Part shown: positions 42,291 to 53,104 of the stretch, one piece after another | Position numbering within the stretch: position 1 is the stretch's first letter | How the letters are laid out: every line of letters begins with the position of its first letter | Program-made: the position numbers and the translations under genes | Source of the DNA: Bufo bufo | Lineage: Eukaryota > Chordata > Amphibia > Anura > Bufonidae | Direction of reading: 5' to 3' | Length of the DNA stretch: 64,000 bases | Assembly: GCF_905171765.1 (NCBI RefSeq) | Contig: NC_053392.1 | Location: 503,608,556-503,672,555, forward strand | The notes under the pieces: model-generated | The model's input: only the letters and a program-made list of their open reading frames with translations | Database searches by the model: none | Told to the model about the DNA's origin: nothing

Positions 42291-42576
42291 TGATATTTAA
42301 AGAGATATTGAAGGGCAAGAAAAAAAAACTGTCCCAGAGGGTACACATGCTTTAAAAAAATAAAAGAACTTTTACTCACCTCACAGATCCCCAGCCGCTG
42401 CAGTTCTGATGGCGCCAGATCCCCACTGCATTTTACTTTCTGCTACTATTTTGAAATGGCTGAGGATACGGCTCAGTCAATCACTTGCTGTCAAAAAGTT
42501 GGGTTGTGTGGTAAGTGCCTTGTATTTGTCTACATGATAAATGCCATTTGCTGAAGTGAGACGACCCTTCTAAGGA

Positions 42577-42854
42577 CCCTGAAAAGCACAACCAGCACAG
42601 GCCAGTCGTGTTTCGGAGCAGCAGTTGTCACCTTTTCATAGTCCCTGTCCACATTTCTTATAGCCTGATGAAGCGGTAGGCTGTCCCATTTTGTAAACGT
42701 ACAGCGCATACAAAGCAAGGACCAGAAGAGGCTCTCGCTCAGGAAACACAATTATAATCAAGGTCAATACTTAGAGCGAGCTCCACAAATGTAATAAAGA
42801 TCTGTATGACTTCAGGAAGTGCAGTCATACCGTCTAATCTGCACAGATCATCTA
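42577..42854. other. Unassigned; faint PLE-tail resemblance
   Basis: cctgatgaagcggtaggct (plus strand) and ctccgaaacacgac (minus strand, near 42612) resemble hammerhead boxes of PLE tails, but no stem II plus GAAAC can be completed on one strand. No gene is seen. Confidence 0.35.
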
Positions 42855-43128
42855 AGGCTCCATTCACACGTCCACAATTTTATTCCGCATTTCGCGGAAC
42901 GGAATTGCGGACCCATTCATTTCTATGGGGCAGCACGATGTGCTGCCTGGATCCGGAATTGCGGATCCGCACTTCCTGGTCCGCAATTCCGATCCCGAAA
43001 AAAATAGAACATGTCCAATTTCTATTAAGTGCTGGCAAAATGCGGAACGTACATCACCGATGTCCGTTTTTTGCGGATCCACGAATCCGTGGATCCGCAA
43101 AGCACACACGGACGTGTGAATGGACCCT
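42855..43128. repeat. MITE, AGGGTCCATTCACACG family, copy 2
   Basis: Ends aggctccattcacacgtcc and gacgtgtgaatggaccct. The interior ggatccgcaatt/aattgcggatcc segments pair. Intact at both ends. Confidence 0.8.
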
Positions 43129-43576
43129 AAGTCTGAATATCCATCATTCAGTCAATCTCATTTATTTATTTCATACTTACATAAAGTAATATTATTATGC
43201 CATTAGTAAGCTTTGTCGCTATAGAAATAAAAAGCTCTACAACTTTCGAATATACTTAATATTTTAATTCCCTGCCATTTTCAAAATATTAGTTTGCTGT
43301 AAGTGAATGAGGACACTTATTTACATGGAGGAGCTGCAAATGTGTTTATCTAGTCTGGCGCTAATGTAGGCAGGCTTCAGTGAATCGAGCTTTGGATCAT
43401 AGATCCGAAGTCGATTAGTTCAAAAAATCTGAAGTGGACTTTGGTACTGGCTGGTACCTCGGTACCAAAGCCAACTTCGGATTCCTATTTTAAATTGTTT
43501 TTAAATATGCACATAGGAATATCGTAGTAATTCACCGAAGTATTGCATGAATTTGGGTGAGACGAAGTTTGGCTTC
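43129..43576. other. No gene recognised
   Basis: Contains a short inverted motif ctggtacctcggtaccaaag near 43450-43475 but no ends of a known element. Confidence 0.4.
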
Positions 43577-43889
43577 ACGGAGCCAATACATTTTCTTAAT
43601 TTAGGTTTTATTAAGTTTTTGCAGTATAACAATATAAAACAATTGAAAATTCAAATGCAATGAACATTTCAAGTATGATGTCTATAGAACTGTAGTGGGT
43701 GTATCAAACCCAACATCAGGCAATATAAATCACGGAATAATATGAGGTAGATATGCCCCAGTGGACATATAGCTTATGATAGTAGACAAACAGACGATAC
43801 ATTAGACAAGGGGTAAGGGGGGAGGAAAGGAAGGAGAAAGGAAAGGGTTACAGCTTCTTTAGGAGAGGTTAACGGAGCCAATACATTTT
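43577..43889 (-). mobile_element. 5'-truncated LINE tail with 18-bp target duplication
   Basis: The insert 43595-43871 is flanked by a perfect direct repeat acggagccaatacatttt (43577-43594, 43872-43889). On the minus strand it ends in an AATAAAACCTAAATT-like tail, the look of a LINE 3' UTR inserted by target-primed reverse transcription. Only the 3' UTR is present; no coding part remains. Confidence 0.8.
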
Positions 43890-43911
43890 AATGTTGTACG
43901 GAAACAGCATT

Positions 43912-43999
43912 AAAGTGGTTGTCCGGGTTCAGAGCTGAACCCGGACATACCCATAATTTCACCCAGGCAGCCCCCCCCCCCCCTCCTTTATTAAATAAA
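43912..43999. repeat. Short inverted motif and poly-C
   Basis: gttgtccgggttcagagctg is followed at once by its mirror aacccggacata. A C11 run lies at 43972-43982. Possibly the end of a MITE. Confidence 0.45.
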
Positions 44000-44149
44000 G
44001 GGCTCCTTTATTTACTATAACACACTGCCGGATGGAGGCTTCCGCCAAGCAGTGTGTTCAGTGACGTCACCGGGCTCACTGCTGAGGGGAAGCCTCCGCC
44101 TGGCAGCCTGAAGGAGAGCTCGGATCGTCACCAGAACTCCAACTTTGGG

Positions 44150-44835
44150 GGACATGAGGGGGGTGCACACAGGAGGACATGTGGGGGGCAAATTATTCTT
44201 TTTTTTTTATGTGCCAACTTTGGGGGACACAAGGGGGGTAAACACAGGAGGACCTGTGTGGGGGAAAAATATTATGGGAGTGATTACTATGTGGGGGGAA
44301 ATTACTATATGGGTAATGTGGGGGAAAGTACTGTGTAGGAGCAGTGTGGGGGAAACTGCTGTGTGGGGGAAACTACTGTATGGGGGAAGTGTGGGGGAAA
44401 CTACTGTGTGGGGGGACACTACTGTGTGGCGGCAGTGTGGGGGACACTACTGTGTGGGGGCAGTGTGGGAGACACTACTGTGTGGGGGCAGTGTGGGAGA
44501 CACTACTGTATGGGGGCAGTGTGGGGGACACTACTGTATGGGGGACACTACTGTATGGGGTAGTGTGGGGGAAATTACTGTATGGGGGACACTACTGTAT
44601 GGGGCAGTGTGGGTGGAAACTACTGTGTGGGGCAGTGTGGGGGAAATTACTGTATGGGGCAGTGTGGGGGAAATTACTGTATGGGGGCAGTGTGGGGGAA
44701 ATTACTGTATGGGGCAGTGTGGGGGAAATTACTGTATGGGGGCACTGTGGGGGAAATTACTGTGTGGGGGCAGTGTGGGGAGAAATTACAGTGTGGGGGC
44801 AGTGTGGGGCAAATTACTGTGTGGGTGCAGCATAG
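44150..44835. repeat. Minisatellite, gtgtgggggaaattactgta units (unit A)
   Basis: About 30 units of 15-30 bp alternating ggggcagtgtgggggaaatt and actgtatggggg. The matching block in unit B is at 45415-45960. Confidence 0.9.
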
Positions 44836-44990
44836 GGGGTCTTGCTATTGGGGAGAGACTGTAGGGGCAATTCTATTATTTTTGGGGACCCTATACAGGG
44901 ATTATTACCTGGAGCACAATATAGAGTGTTATTATTACTGGGGGCACTCTAGGGGACATTATAGCTGCTGTTGACACTATAGGGACATTG

Positions 44991-45124
44991 GGGGTAATTT
45001 ATCAAACTGGTGTAAAATAGAACTGGCTTAGTTGCCCATAGCAGCCAATCAGATTCCACCTTTCATTTTTGACAGCTCTTTTGGAAATCCAGTTCTACTT
45101 TACACCAGTTTGATAAATTACCCC
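44991..45124. repeat. CCAATCAG-type MITE, copy 1
   Basis: The ends ggggtaatttatcaaactgg and ccagtttgataaattacccc are perfect mirrors. The interior contains gcccatagcagccaatcaga. Other copies: 46117-46250 and 62133-62301. Confidence 0.85.
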
Positions 45125-45414
45125 AATTATGTCACTATATTTTCAGCAGTATGGTAGCTGGGGCATTGGGGGGCACAACGGGCACAGTATTGAGGGCTCC
45201 TTTATTTACTATAACACACTGCCGGGTGGAGGCTTCCGCCAAGCAGTGTGTTCAGTGACGTCACCGGCTCTGATGGGTGGGCTTTAGCCCGCCCATTAGT
45301 GCCGGTGACGTCACCGGGCTCACTGCTGGGTGGAAGCCTCCGCCTGGCAGCCTGAAGGAGAGCTCGGATCGTCACCGGAACTCCAACTTTGGGGGACATG
45401 AGGGGGGTGCACAC

Positions 45415-45960
45415 AGGAGGACATGTGGGGGGAAAATTATTATGGGAGTGATTACTATGTGGGGGCAAAGTACTATATGGGTAATGTGGGGGAAAGTACT
45501 GTGTAGGAGCAGTGTGGGGGAAACTGCTGTGTGGGGACACTGCTGTATGGGGCAGTGTGGGGGAAACTACTGTATGGGGGAAACTACTGTATGGGGGAAG
45601 TGTGGGGGAAATTACTGTGTGGGGGACACTACTGTGTGGGGGACACTACTGTGTGGGGGCAGTGTGGGAGACACTACTGTGTGGGGCAGTGTGGGAGACA
45701 CTACTGTGTGGGGGCAGTGTGGGGAACACTACTGTATGGTGGAAACTACTGTGTGGGGCAGTGTGGGAGAAATTACTGTATGGGGGCAGTGTGGGGGAAA
45801 TTACTGTATGGGGGCACTGTGGGGGAAATTACTGTATGGGGGCACTTTGGGGGAAATTACTGTGTGGGGGCAGTGTGGGGGGAGATTAATGTGTGGGGGC
45901 AGTGTGGGGCGAATAACTGTATGGGACAGTGTGGGGCAAATTACTGTGTGGGTGCAGCAT
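45415..45960. repeat. Minisatellite, gtgtgggggaaattactgta units (unit B)
   Basis: Same unit as 44150-44835 with different copy number, showing independent expansion or contraction after duplication. Confidence 0.88.
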
Positions 45961-46116
45961 AGGGGGTCTTGCTATTGGGGAGAGACTGTAGGGGCAATTC
46001 TATTATTTTTGGGGACACTATACAGGGATTATTACCTGGAGCACAATATAGAGTGTTATTATTACTGGGGGCACTCTAGGGGACACTATAGCTGCTGTGG
46101 ACACCATAGGGACATT

Positions 46117-46250
46117 GGGGGTAATTTATCAAACTGGTGTAAAATAGAACTGGCTTAGTTGCCCATAGCAGCCAATCAGATTCCACCTTTCATTTTTGAC
46201 AGCTCTTTTGGAAATCCAGTTCTACTTTACACCAGTTTGATAAATTACCC
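46117..46250. repeat. CCAATCAG-type MITE, copy 2
   Basis: Duplicated together with unit B; nearly identical to 44991-45124. Confidence 0.85.
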
Positions 46251-46330
46251 TAATTATGTCACTATATTTTCAGCAGTATGGTACCTGGGGCATTGGGGGG
46301 CACATTGGGCACAGTATTGGGGGTGGCAGC

Positions 46331-46604
46331 AGGATGACACTGTGGGGACACCAGGAGGGGGAGGTTGATGGAAAAATTGAGAAATCTAACGTGTCTGTGT
46401 TACAAACTCTGTAGAGACGAGATGCGGCTGAAAGAATTTGTCATGGCGGTCTAATGGAGGAGAAGAGGAATAAGAAGTTCTACATGACAGGAGATGTCCC
46501 TGGATGTAGGAGGTATGTGGTCAAGTTTTGGGGGGGGGGGGGGGGGGGCTGCCAGAGAAAAGACTCGCCCCGGGTGCCAAACAACGTAGGCACGCAACTG
46601 GGCC
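46331..46604. repeat. Probable transposon right end, with poly-G
   Basis: An uninterrupted G run (about 19) lies at 46529-46547, and the segment closes with aacgtaggcacgcaactgg, resembling a mirrored CAGTTGCGTGCC terminal repeat. The left partner was not found. Confidence 0.4.
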
Positions 46605-47206
46605 AGAGCAAAGTGAATGTTGAAGGAGCGACTTCTACCACAGTCATTCAGTCATTCCTCTCTCATTCAGTTCTATTGATTATCTGCAGTACATCCCTGA
46701 TTACACACACAAGGAGATGTGCAGCCGATAATCGTCCATCTTTCTCCTTGAGCGTTTGAGCGTTCATCGGCTGACTGGCTTCATGATTATACAAGCCAAT
46801 TATTGGAAACAAGGGTTCCTATGAATGCTTGTTCCCTATAATTAGTCCGAATATTGTTTGGTCTAATAGGGCCTCTGCAGGATTTTTCAGCCGCTGGACA
46901 CAGATCTTCTCATCATTCAGACTCCATGGAAGCCAGAAGAAAGCCAGGACAGGGAAGAGAAGGACAGAAAGGATTCCTTGATAGGATTGATATTAGAATA
47001 AAATACCCTGATTTTTTCCATAAAATTTATAAGATATCACCGTGTTCCATTGCACATCTGTAAAACAACCCTGGAGCTAACGTCTGACCAGGTTTTGCCT
47101 TTACAACTTCATTAGGGACTGATCTCCAAGGTATTCACATTCATTAAATCCATTTTGGATCAAGCGGTTTGGTTATATATAAAACATGGACACCAACATC
47201 TTGATG
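46605..47206. other. No gene recognised
   Basis: Mixed sequence without homology to a known protein or repeat that I can name. Confidence 0.45.
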
Positions 47207-47209
47207 CTT

Positions 47210-47507
47210 TTGGAGGGACATTTCCTACTTTTGACCCAAGTCCCTCTTTGCTCCTTAAATATCCCTCTTTTTGATCTGAAGTATAGATTTGCATTATTAC
47301 ATTTACAATATTGATCTAGAAAGTGTTTGTCCACTTCCTATCTGTATACTAGAACCCACCTTACATTATTTGATGAAATTTGGATTTTAAAAATTTCTAC
47401 ATTCACATAATTTTTGAGCTACTATTGAAGTGTATAGATATGCAGGAAAAATGGACCTTACACACCATAAGTGCCCCCCTCTTTGTACAAAATGTTGGGA
47501 GGTACGG
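47210..47507. repeat. DNA repeat related to 58262-58585
   Basis: Shares gacccaagtccctctttgct, acaatattgatct and attgaagtgtatagatatgc with the copy at 58262-58585. The right end aaaatgttgggaggtac is the typical mirrored terminus. Confidence 0.65.
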
Positions 47508-48131
47508 TATGTCCAAACAAGTCTCTATGGGACAGTGCTTGTACTCAGAAGCGCATGTTGATTACCTTTAAAACCATCTAAAAAGTCCATCAACAGATGA
47601 ACTTTATGTTCTGCTCCATGTTGATGGATCTTTCAACCACATTTCACACGCACAAGCATCCCTGATTACTAATTGTGCCTATAACCTTCACGAGCACTGA
47701 GCTGTTTAATTTCCTGAAATAGTCAATAGTCAGGTCAAATAATTAGCTGTAAAAAGCTAAAATGCTAGGAAGTGGTCTTCTGCTGTCAGGATATAATGAA
47801 GATATACAAGAGAAGTGCTAGTTTATTCCTGGCCTATCAACCTCTCTTACTTGGGAAGCTGAAGCCTAATATTCATTAGGAAAACCAGTGGATAATACAC
47901 CTTTCTGTCCATTAGTGTTAAGTAGGAAGAAACAGGACTGTATACATAGTGCCAATTGTCTAATAGAAGGGTACCAACAATTTTGTTTTACATGTGTATT
48001 AATGCAGCTCCGCTCCATTCACCTTTATTTTTTAGGGTTCTTAGAAACAAGCCCCAACACCTAAATTGACCACAATGCACCTACATGCTCCTGCGGAGAT
48101 CAGCACAGTCGTTATTTGACTGCTGTGGCAC
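47508..48131. other. No gene or repeat recognised
   Basis: AT-rich; nothing supported. Confidence 0.5.
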
Positions 48132-48325
48132 CAGGGGTGCACCACCAATGAGGCCAGGTGAGGTGATCGCCTCAGGCAGCACCAGGTAGGGGCAAGAGGG
48201 GGCAGCGAAAGGGCCATGGCAATGAGAGCTTTCATTGTGGCAAAGGGGTTAGGTTAAGAAATTGGCAATGGGGGGGGGCCTTTCAGTTTTCGCCTCTGGC
48301 AGCAGAAAGGCTAGGTGCACCCCTG
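48132..48325. repeat. Short non-autonomous element, CAGGGGTGCACC ends
   Basis: A 194-bp element with CAGGGGTGCACC at left and GGTGCACCCCTG at right; a hAT-like end, but the flanking 8 bp do not match, so the class is tentative. The interior has a ggggccttt/gggcaagag character. Confidence 0.6.
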
Positions 48326-48375
48326 GACACGACCACACATCTTGCCTCGCACCTGCTCTGTTACTCCGAGTAGCC

Positions 48376-48505
48376 GCGCAAGTGCAGAGGTTCTGCTGCT
48401 ACTGCCTGAGCAGCGCAACTGAGATTGTACACCCGAAAGCGTAGCGGTGCATGCACAATCACATGTGTGCTGCTCAGGCAGCAGAACCTCTACGCATGCA
48501 CCACT
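48376..48505. repeat. Inverted repeat around 48440
   Basis: gcagaggttctgctgctact and tgcctgagcagc at left pair with gctgctcaggca and gcagaacctct at right. Probably the core of a MITE; its outer ends are unclear. Confidence 0.6.
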
Positions 48506-48698
48506 GGCGCTGGCATGAGATTGGCGGGGCCAAGCAAGTCTTTTGGCCCTGTCATTAAAGGGGAAGGAGGGAGTCTATTCAGCAGGGGTTCCAAACGATT
48601 TTTTAACAAATTCAATTCGTACAATTCGATTTAATTCAATATCCAATAATATTTTACCCAGGTAGAGCCATGCTGTAAACCCCAATCACACTAATGAA

Positions 48699-49034
48699 CA
48701 GTGATGGCCAGTTCGCCGTGTTCACCCGCGAACACATGCGGGCTGCCATCTTAACTCACAAGTCCGGCGATGCACAGGTAAGTCCTTACCTGTGCCTGTG
48801 CCGGGAGCCGGTCTGAAACAAATCCGGTCACCGTGAGCAGGCAGTTCTGAGAACAGCCCGATGAAGGCCCCCGGCGGCTGTTATCAGAACTACCTGCTCC
48901 CGGTGACCACATTTGTTTCAGACCGGCTAGCGCACAGGCGCAGGTAAGGACTTACCTGTGCATCGCCGGATTTGTGAGTTAAGATGTCAGCCTGCATGTG
49001 TTCGCGGGCGAACACGGAGAACTGGCCATCACTG
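48699..49034. mobile_element. Palindromic hAT MITE with 8-bp duplication
   Basis: A 336-bp element. The ends CAGTGATGGCCAGTTC and (mirrored) GAACTGGCCATCACTG extend into about 90 bp of inverted match (cgaacacatgcgggctgcca). It is flanked by a perfect ctaatgaa (48691-48698, 49035-49042). Confidence 0.88.
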
Positions 49035-49042
49035 CTAATGAA

Positions 49043-50420
49043 TATCTTTTAGGGTATGCTAAGCTTTCCAATTAAAAAATTTAATCCATGTTTATTTTTG
49101 CCCTTTGAAAAATCTGCAAACAGCAGAAAATAGATGTACAGTATACATGCTTTTCACAATACAATACAACATTTTTCCTCGCTTCCTTTAGTTACCGCCT
49201 CATGTCATTATCCAGTACAAAGAAATTTGAAATATCTGACAAAAATTGTTTTGAGACATTTCCATGTGCACAATGTCACCCCGTTGGTTCTGCCAGAAGT
49301 GCAGTTTCTTTTCATTAGAGCATGGGAACAATGAGAGCGTGCGGCAGGAACTGCATGCAGTGATCGGGCCTTTTGGAACATGGCATGAACTGTGACTTCT
49401 ATTGTAGCACAGCGTGCCATAGAGCTTGTCACATTGCTCTGTAAGCCTCGCTAGCGTCTCATAATCACTTCCATATGACAAAAAAGTGCCTTTTTTATAG
49501 GTTCTGACACAGAATAAGTCACGGCTGAATGAAAACCTGCAGAGCTGTTAACTGAGTCATTTCCATTCCTTATTATTAAGAAAAACGGACACAAGAAAAA
49601 AATACTTACATACAGCCTACAAAATCAGTCCATAACTGTACGCGTATAATACAGAAATGAGCCCTTGTCATCTAGACTGTCGTCTCGGTCCCTTTCATAG
49701 TCATTTTTTGAAGGCCCCTTTACATCACATGTCTTTTCCAATCACTGAGGATCTCGCTGCCCATATTGCTTCAGTAAAGAACAGTGGACTTGTTACTCCA
49801 AAACTGGTCTCATCTTTGCCTTACATCACCTACCTGGACTGACACACCATTGTCCCCTTTTTACCAGTACCTCCCTTCCTTGCACCACAAAATTCTGTGC
49901 CAAGAGCATCCTACCTACCATCAGGCAGGAAACCCCAAACTAGGGTGTGCCCCAAGGGGAAGAAAGAGTGTGTCCTTCCCTTCACTGCAGGGCCCAGGGA
50001 GCGCCAGAGTGAGGACTGCTACTGTGACTACTACCATCATCATTCAGTCATTGCCACTTACACCCCTCCTGTCACCTTCCCTCCATCCATGGGCTCACTA
50101 CAGTGGGTGACCAATTAATAATGAGTTACATCAAGATCATATGATAGATCAATGATAATAGTTTTATTGTGTATCTCTTCTCATACTGTATGCACAACCT
50201 AATCAAAAGAAATATGCTACCTTAAAAATAAGTCTTTCCTACTGTCTATTAGATTGTATGTAAAGGGATACATTATGTATGTAGACTATCCCTGTACATT
50301 AGAGGAACCAAAATAATCCTAAGCATTTATATGGTTTTCATGCTGCTGAGGGGGTTATGGACCTGCAACATGTTTGTAGGCCCCTATGTACCCAGCATAT
50401 AAATTAGGACTGCTGTTCAT
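49043..50420. other. No gene recognised
   Basis: Scattered short frames only. This is among the longest stretches of the window without recognisable repeats, so single-copy sequence is possible. Confidence 0.45.
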
Positions 50421-50830
50421 TGTATCTCACCTCAATTTCAGTACTGCAAGGGTTAACTGCCCTTTTATTTTGTGGGCAGGTGCTCGACTAATGAGCTTAT
50501 CAGCCTTCCTTTATTTTCTGAGCAGAATGTTTCATCCCTTGCCTTAGCAATAGGTCTCAATAGATTTTGCTATATGTATCTAACTTGCTAGAGCCTGCAA
50601 AATAACTGTAATCCATTTGTCTGCCTGTGTACCTACCTCTGCCTCATTCCTGGATTTTGAACCTCTGCCGTTTGACCTGACCCGTGCCTGTTCACCATAC
50701 TGGTCCTGTGCCGCCCGCCCTAACCTTTGGATTATTGTTTCAGAGATTTGCACGAGCTCTACCTGCCCAGACCTCTGCATGTTTCCTGTCAACCAGTATT
50801 GCCTGATCCCTTGGTGCTTTTAACAGTGAT
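50421..50830. repeat. Possible LTR-derived fragment
   Basis: The C/T-rich run of short phrases (ctgcctgtgtacctacctct, gacctgacccgtgcctgttc, cctgcccagacctctgcatg) resembles the U5/R region of frog gypsy LTRs such as that at 20850-21080. No TG...CA ends or duplication are visible. Confidence 0.35.
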
Positions 50831-50847
50831 GCTGCAGAAGAAAAAAA

Positions 50848-51242
50848 TTCCTGCTTTTTCTAACAAGATGGGGCAACATGCTGTACCTCCCAGAACTCAC
50901 TGGCACGTGTTCATGAACTGTGTACAGAACGGTGTTCCCCAGACTTGTCCAGATGTGATTTTTATCTGTGGGGAAATTTAAAACAGTAAGAGTGCACTAG
51001 CAATCTACATCCCCTGGATGAACTCAAGGAAAACATCACAAACACTATCCGTGGCATCACTGTTGAAGAGCTGAAAGCTGTATCAGCCAACATAATCCGA
51101 TGTGCCCAAAGAAGCATAGATGTGAACAGGGACCACTTTCAGCATCTTTCGTGACTTGTTAATTAAAAAAAACAATCCGCTTGCTCATTCATCTTGTCAT
51201 ACTACCGCTGGAGGTGGGCTACTTTTTCGTGGGCCACCCTGT
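50848..51242 (+). pseudogene. Mariner/IS630-like transposase C-terminal remnant
   Basis: Across frame breaks: QNSLARVHELF-like text, DVIFICGE (third-motif region), then HPLDELKENITNTIRGITVE and ELKAVSANIIRCAQRSIDVN, RDHFQHLS-stop. The right terminal repeat is gctactttttcgtgggccac followed by cctgta. The left half of the element is missing. Lineage within the superfamily is uncertain. Confidence 0.65.
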
Positions 51243-51365
51243 ATGAACATAATTTTCCTGAGCAATGTGGACACATATGAACATGGGACCAACTCAGATG
51301 CCTTCAGCTACCAAGCGCACATGCAACAGGTCAGCCAGTTTCATAGGTACTGACAGATGCCCTCT

Positions 51366-51941
51366 AAAGGGGTTTTCCAGGAGTTCAATATTAATGGTCT
51401 ATCAGGATAGGTCATCAATATATTATTGGTGAGGATTCATTGGTCACATGGTGTCACGGCTGAGAGTGGGGGAAACCCTCAACCGTGCGATGTTATAGGA
51501 ATAAGGAAGCTGCTAGGCCAGGACAACAGAATCAGGGAGCAGGTCACCTCCTAAAGCGTCCCTAACTCTGACCCTGACTCCTAACCGTATGAGCCAACCC
51601 AGATGGTAGGAGGGCTCATACTCAGGAACCTCGGGTCCCTACTAGCCCTCAGGAAATTCCTGGCCTAGCAGCTTTCTTATTCCTTAACATCGCACGGTTG
51701 AGCGTTTCCCCCACTCTCAGCCGTGACACATGGCCTATGATCAGTTCAGTCCTATTCAAGTAAACACCAAGCACAGCCCCTATACAATGTACAGTGCCAT
51801 GCTTGGTAGGCTTTGAGGAGGCCACAGTGCTCACTTAAAGCAGCTGATCCGCAGGGGTTTCAGGTGTCTTACCCCCACCAATCAGATATGGAGGACTTGT
51901 TCTGAGGACATGAATATTGAACTCCTGGAAAAGCCCTTTAA
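51366..51941. repeat. MITE, 'aaaggggttttccaggag' ends, interrupted
   Basis: The left end aaaggggttttccaggagtt caatatt and the right end aatattgaactcctggaaaa gcccttt are mirrors. It has the acagcccctatacaatgtac block shared with 1123-1352 and 2970-3318. An LTR-like element at 51452-51728 is inserted in it. Confidence 0.8.
51452..51728. mobile_element. Palindromic LTR-like element, 277 bp, 5-bp duplication
   Basis: It begins TGTCACGGCTGAGAGTGGGG and ends in the mirror of this sequence. The inverted match runs for about 70 bp (through agctgctaggccagga) with few mismatches. It is flanked by catgg (51447-51451, 51729-51733). TG...CA ends and a 5-bp duplication fit an LTR, and the middle (cagggagcaggtcacctcct, gcgtccctaa) matches the solo LTR at 60577-61686. 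The long terminal palindrome is unusual for an LTR. Confidence 0.75.
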
Positions 51942-51949
51942 GCAAACTC

Positions 51950-52529
51950 TTCCATTTGCCTAATAAAGATGTCTTCTGATCAGAAGGAATTGTGGGGTAG
52001 CATTTTCACCTGGAAACCCAAGACACTGGACCTGCAGCCACCAGCTCAGTCATCTGTGTCCAGAAATGCCATTGTTCACCCTGCATCTGCCTCTCATACA
52101 CCTTCCTACTATATAATAGAATAGAATTTAGCACTGGATTCATCTTAACCATCTGATCTTGCACTGTTCACAGTAAAACTTAAATTAAATACTTAAAGCC
52201 AGTCTGAAATATTCCGTTTGGAGATGTAATGCAGCGCTTACCGTATTTGATACCCTAAAACTATTATGCCCAGATTTGCTCTTATTAGGAAAGAAATGTG
52301 TGCAGCAAGGCAAGGAGGATAAGCCAGACTTTCCATTACATTCCCAGGATTAGTTGTACAGTAGTAAGATTAAAACCTGTAAGTGGCTGCTGAATAATAA
52401 ACAGCTCTAATGTCCCCAAGCGTTGAGTTATTTTCAGCTAGTAGTTTATAATATGTATGCTTGGAGAATTCTGTGTTACCACATTTTCTTTTATCATGGT
52501 GACATAGACAGCGCTATGCTGTGATATCA
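51950..52529. other. No gene or repeat recognised
   Basis: AT-rich, no coding homology. Confidence 0.5.
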
Positions 52530-52537
52530 TACGTAGC

Positions 52538-52957
52538 CAGGGCTGGACTGGCCATAGACCCTACAGGGAAATTTCCCTGTGGGCCAATGCCCTCCTCACG
52601 GCCGCTGGCATGGTACATGACACAGAAGCTCTCAGCTATAATTAATGCTAGGAGAATCGGGTACTTATGCAGCCGCAGGTGCCTTCCTGAATTCCACCAC
52701 ATCACTATCCTCATGTTGATAGGGCAGTATTTTATGCTGTACTGTGTTATTTGGTTTTGCTGAGGCAGTATTTTGTGCTGCACTATGGTATTGCTGGCCC
52801 CGCCTACTTCTGTTGTCCCCGCCTACTTGTGGCTTGTGTTGGCCCTGCCTACTTGTGTTGCCCCTGCTTTCTGTCAATTTGGACTGGCCTACAACATGGG
52901 GCCACTTTTACTTTTTTTTTTTCCAGGGCCACTTTAAGTTCTTTCAGTCTGCCCCTG
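52538..52957. mobile_element. Non-autonomous hAT, CAGGGCTGGACTG
   Basis: A 420-bp element. Left CAGGGCTGGACTGGCC, right (mirrored) CAGGGGCAGACTG. The 8-bp flanks tacgtagc / ttcatagc match at six of eight positions. It contains three short ccccgcctacttgtgttg-like tandem units and a T11 run. Confidence 0.7.
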
Positions 52958-53104
52958 TTCATAGCCAATTTACACAATTTTCTATGGGAGTGATTCGACT
53001 TGCTCTGCTCAATTATAAAGTTATAGGGGTTATTCATTTTATTGAATAGCTCACTGGTTATACTAAATGACATGTAATTATAAATGTATTTAGATCAAGT
53101 TTAA

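Larger units (their letters stand above)
41578..42576. repeat. MITE with 45-bp inverted ends, carrying other insertions
   Basis: The left end aaggcgttgtctcacttcag (continuing to tatgtagacaa) is mirrored by tttgtctacatgataaatgc ... ctgaagtgagacgaccctt at 42526-42574. Between them lie a smaller MITE (41673-41908), a second repeat (41931-42107) and a retroposon tail (42111-42290). 42291-42525 shows nothing recognisable. Confidence 0.7.
44000..46330. repeat. Tandem duplication of about 1.15 kb
   Basis: Unit A (44000-45193) and unit B (45194-46330) both run from gggctcctttatttactata through ggaggcttccgccaagcagt, a GTGTGGGGG minisatellite and a CCAATCAG MITE to gcagtatggtagctggggca. Unit B carries an extra ~50 bp (gatgggtgggctttagcccg...) near 45270-45310. 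Long open frames inside are produced by the stop-poor repeat, not by a gene. Confidence 0.85.

Noticed and set aside
42600..42740. Second hammerhead ribozyme (cctgatgaagcggtaggct / ccgaaacacg)
   Set aside because: The two boxes are on opposite strands and no stem II followed by GAAA can be built on either strand.
44145..46158. Long open frames of WGKLL/GGNYCVG repeats (up to 293 codons)
   Set aside because: They lie wholly in the GTGTGGGGG minisatellite, are open in three frames and have no relation to known proteins.
49134..50118. Short frames in otherwise unrecognised sequence
   Set aside because: None exceeds about 110 codons, they overlap in several frames and no homology or splice-flanked exon could be supported.
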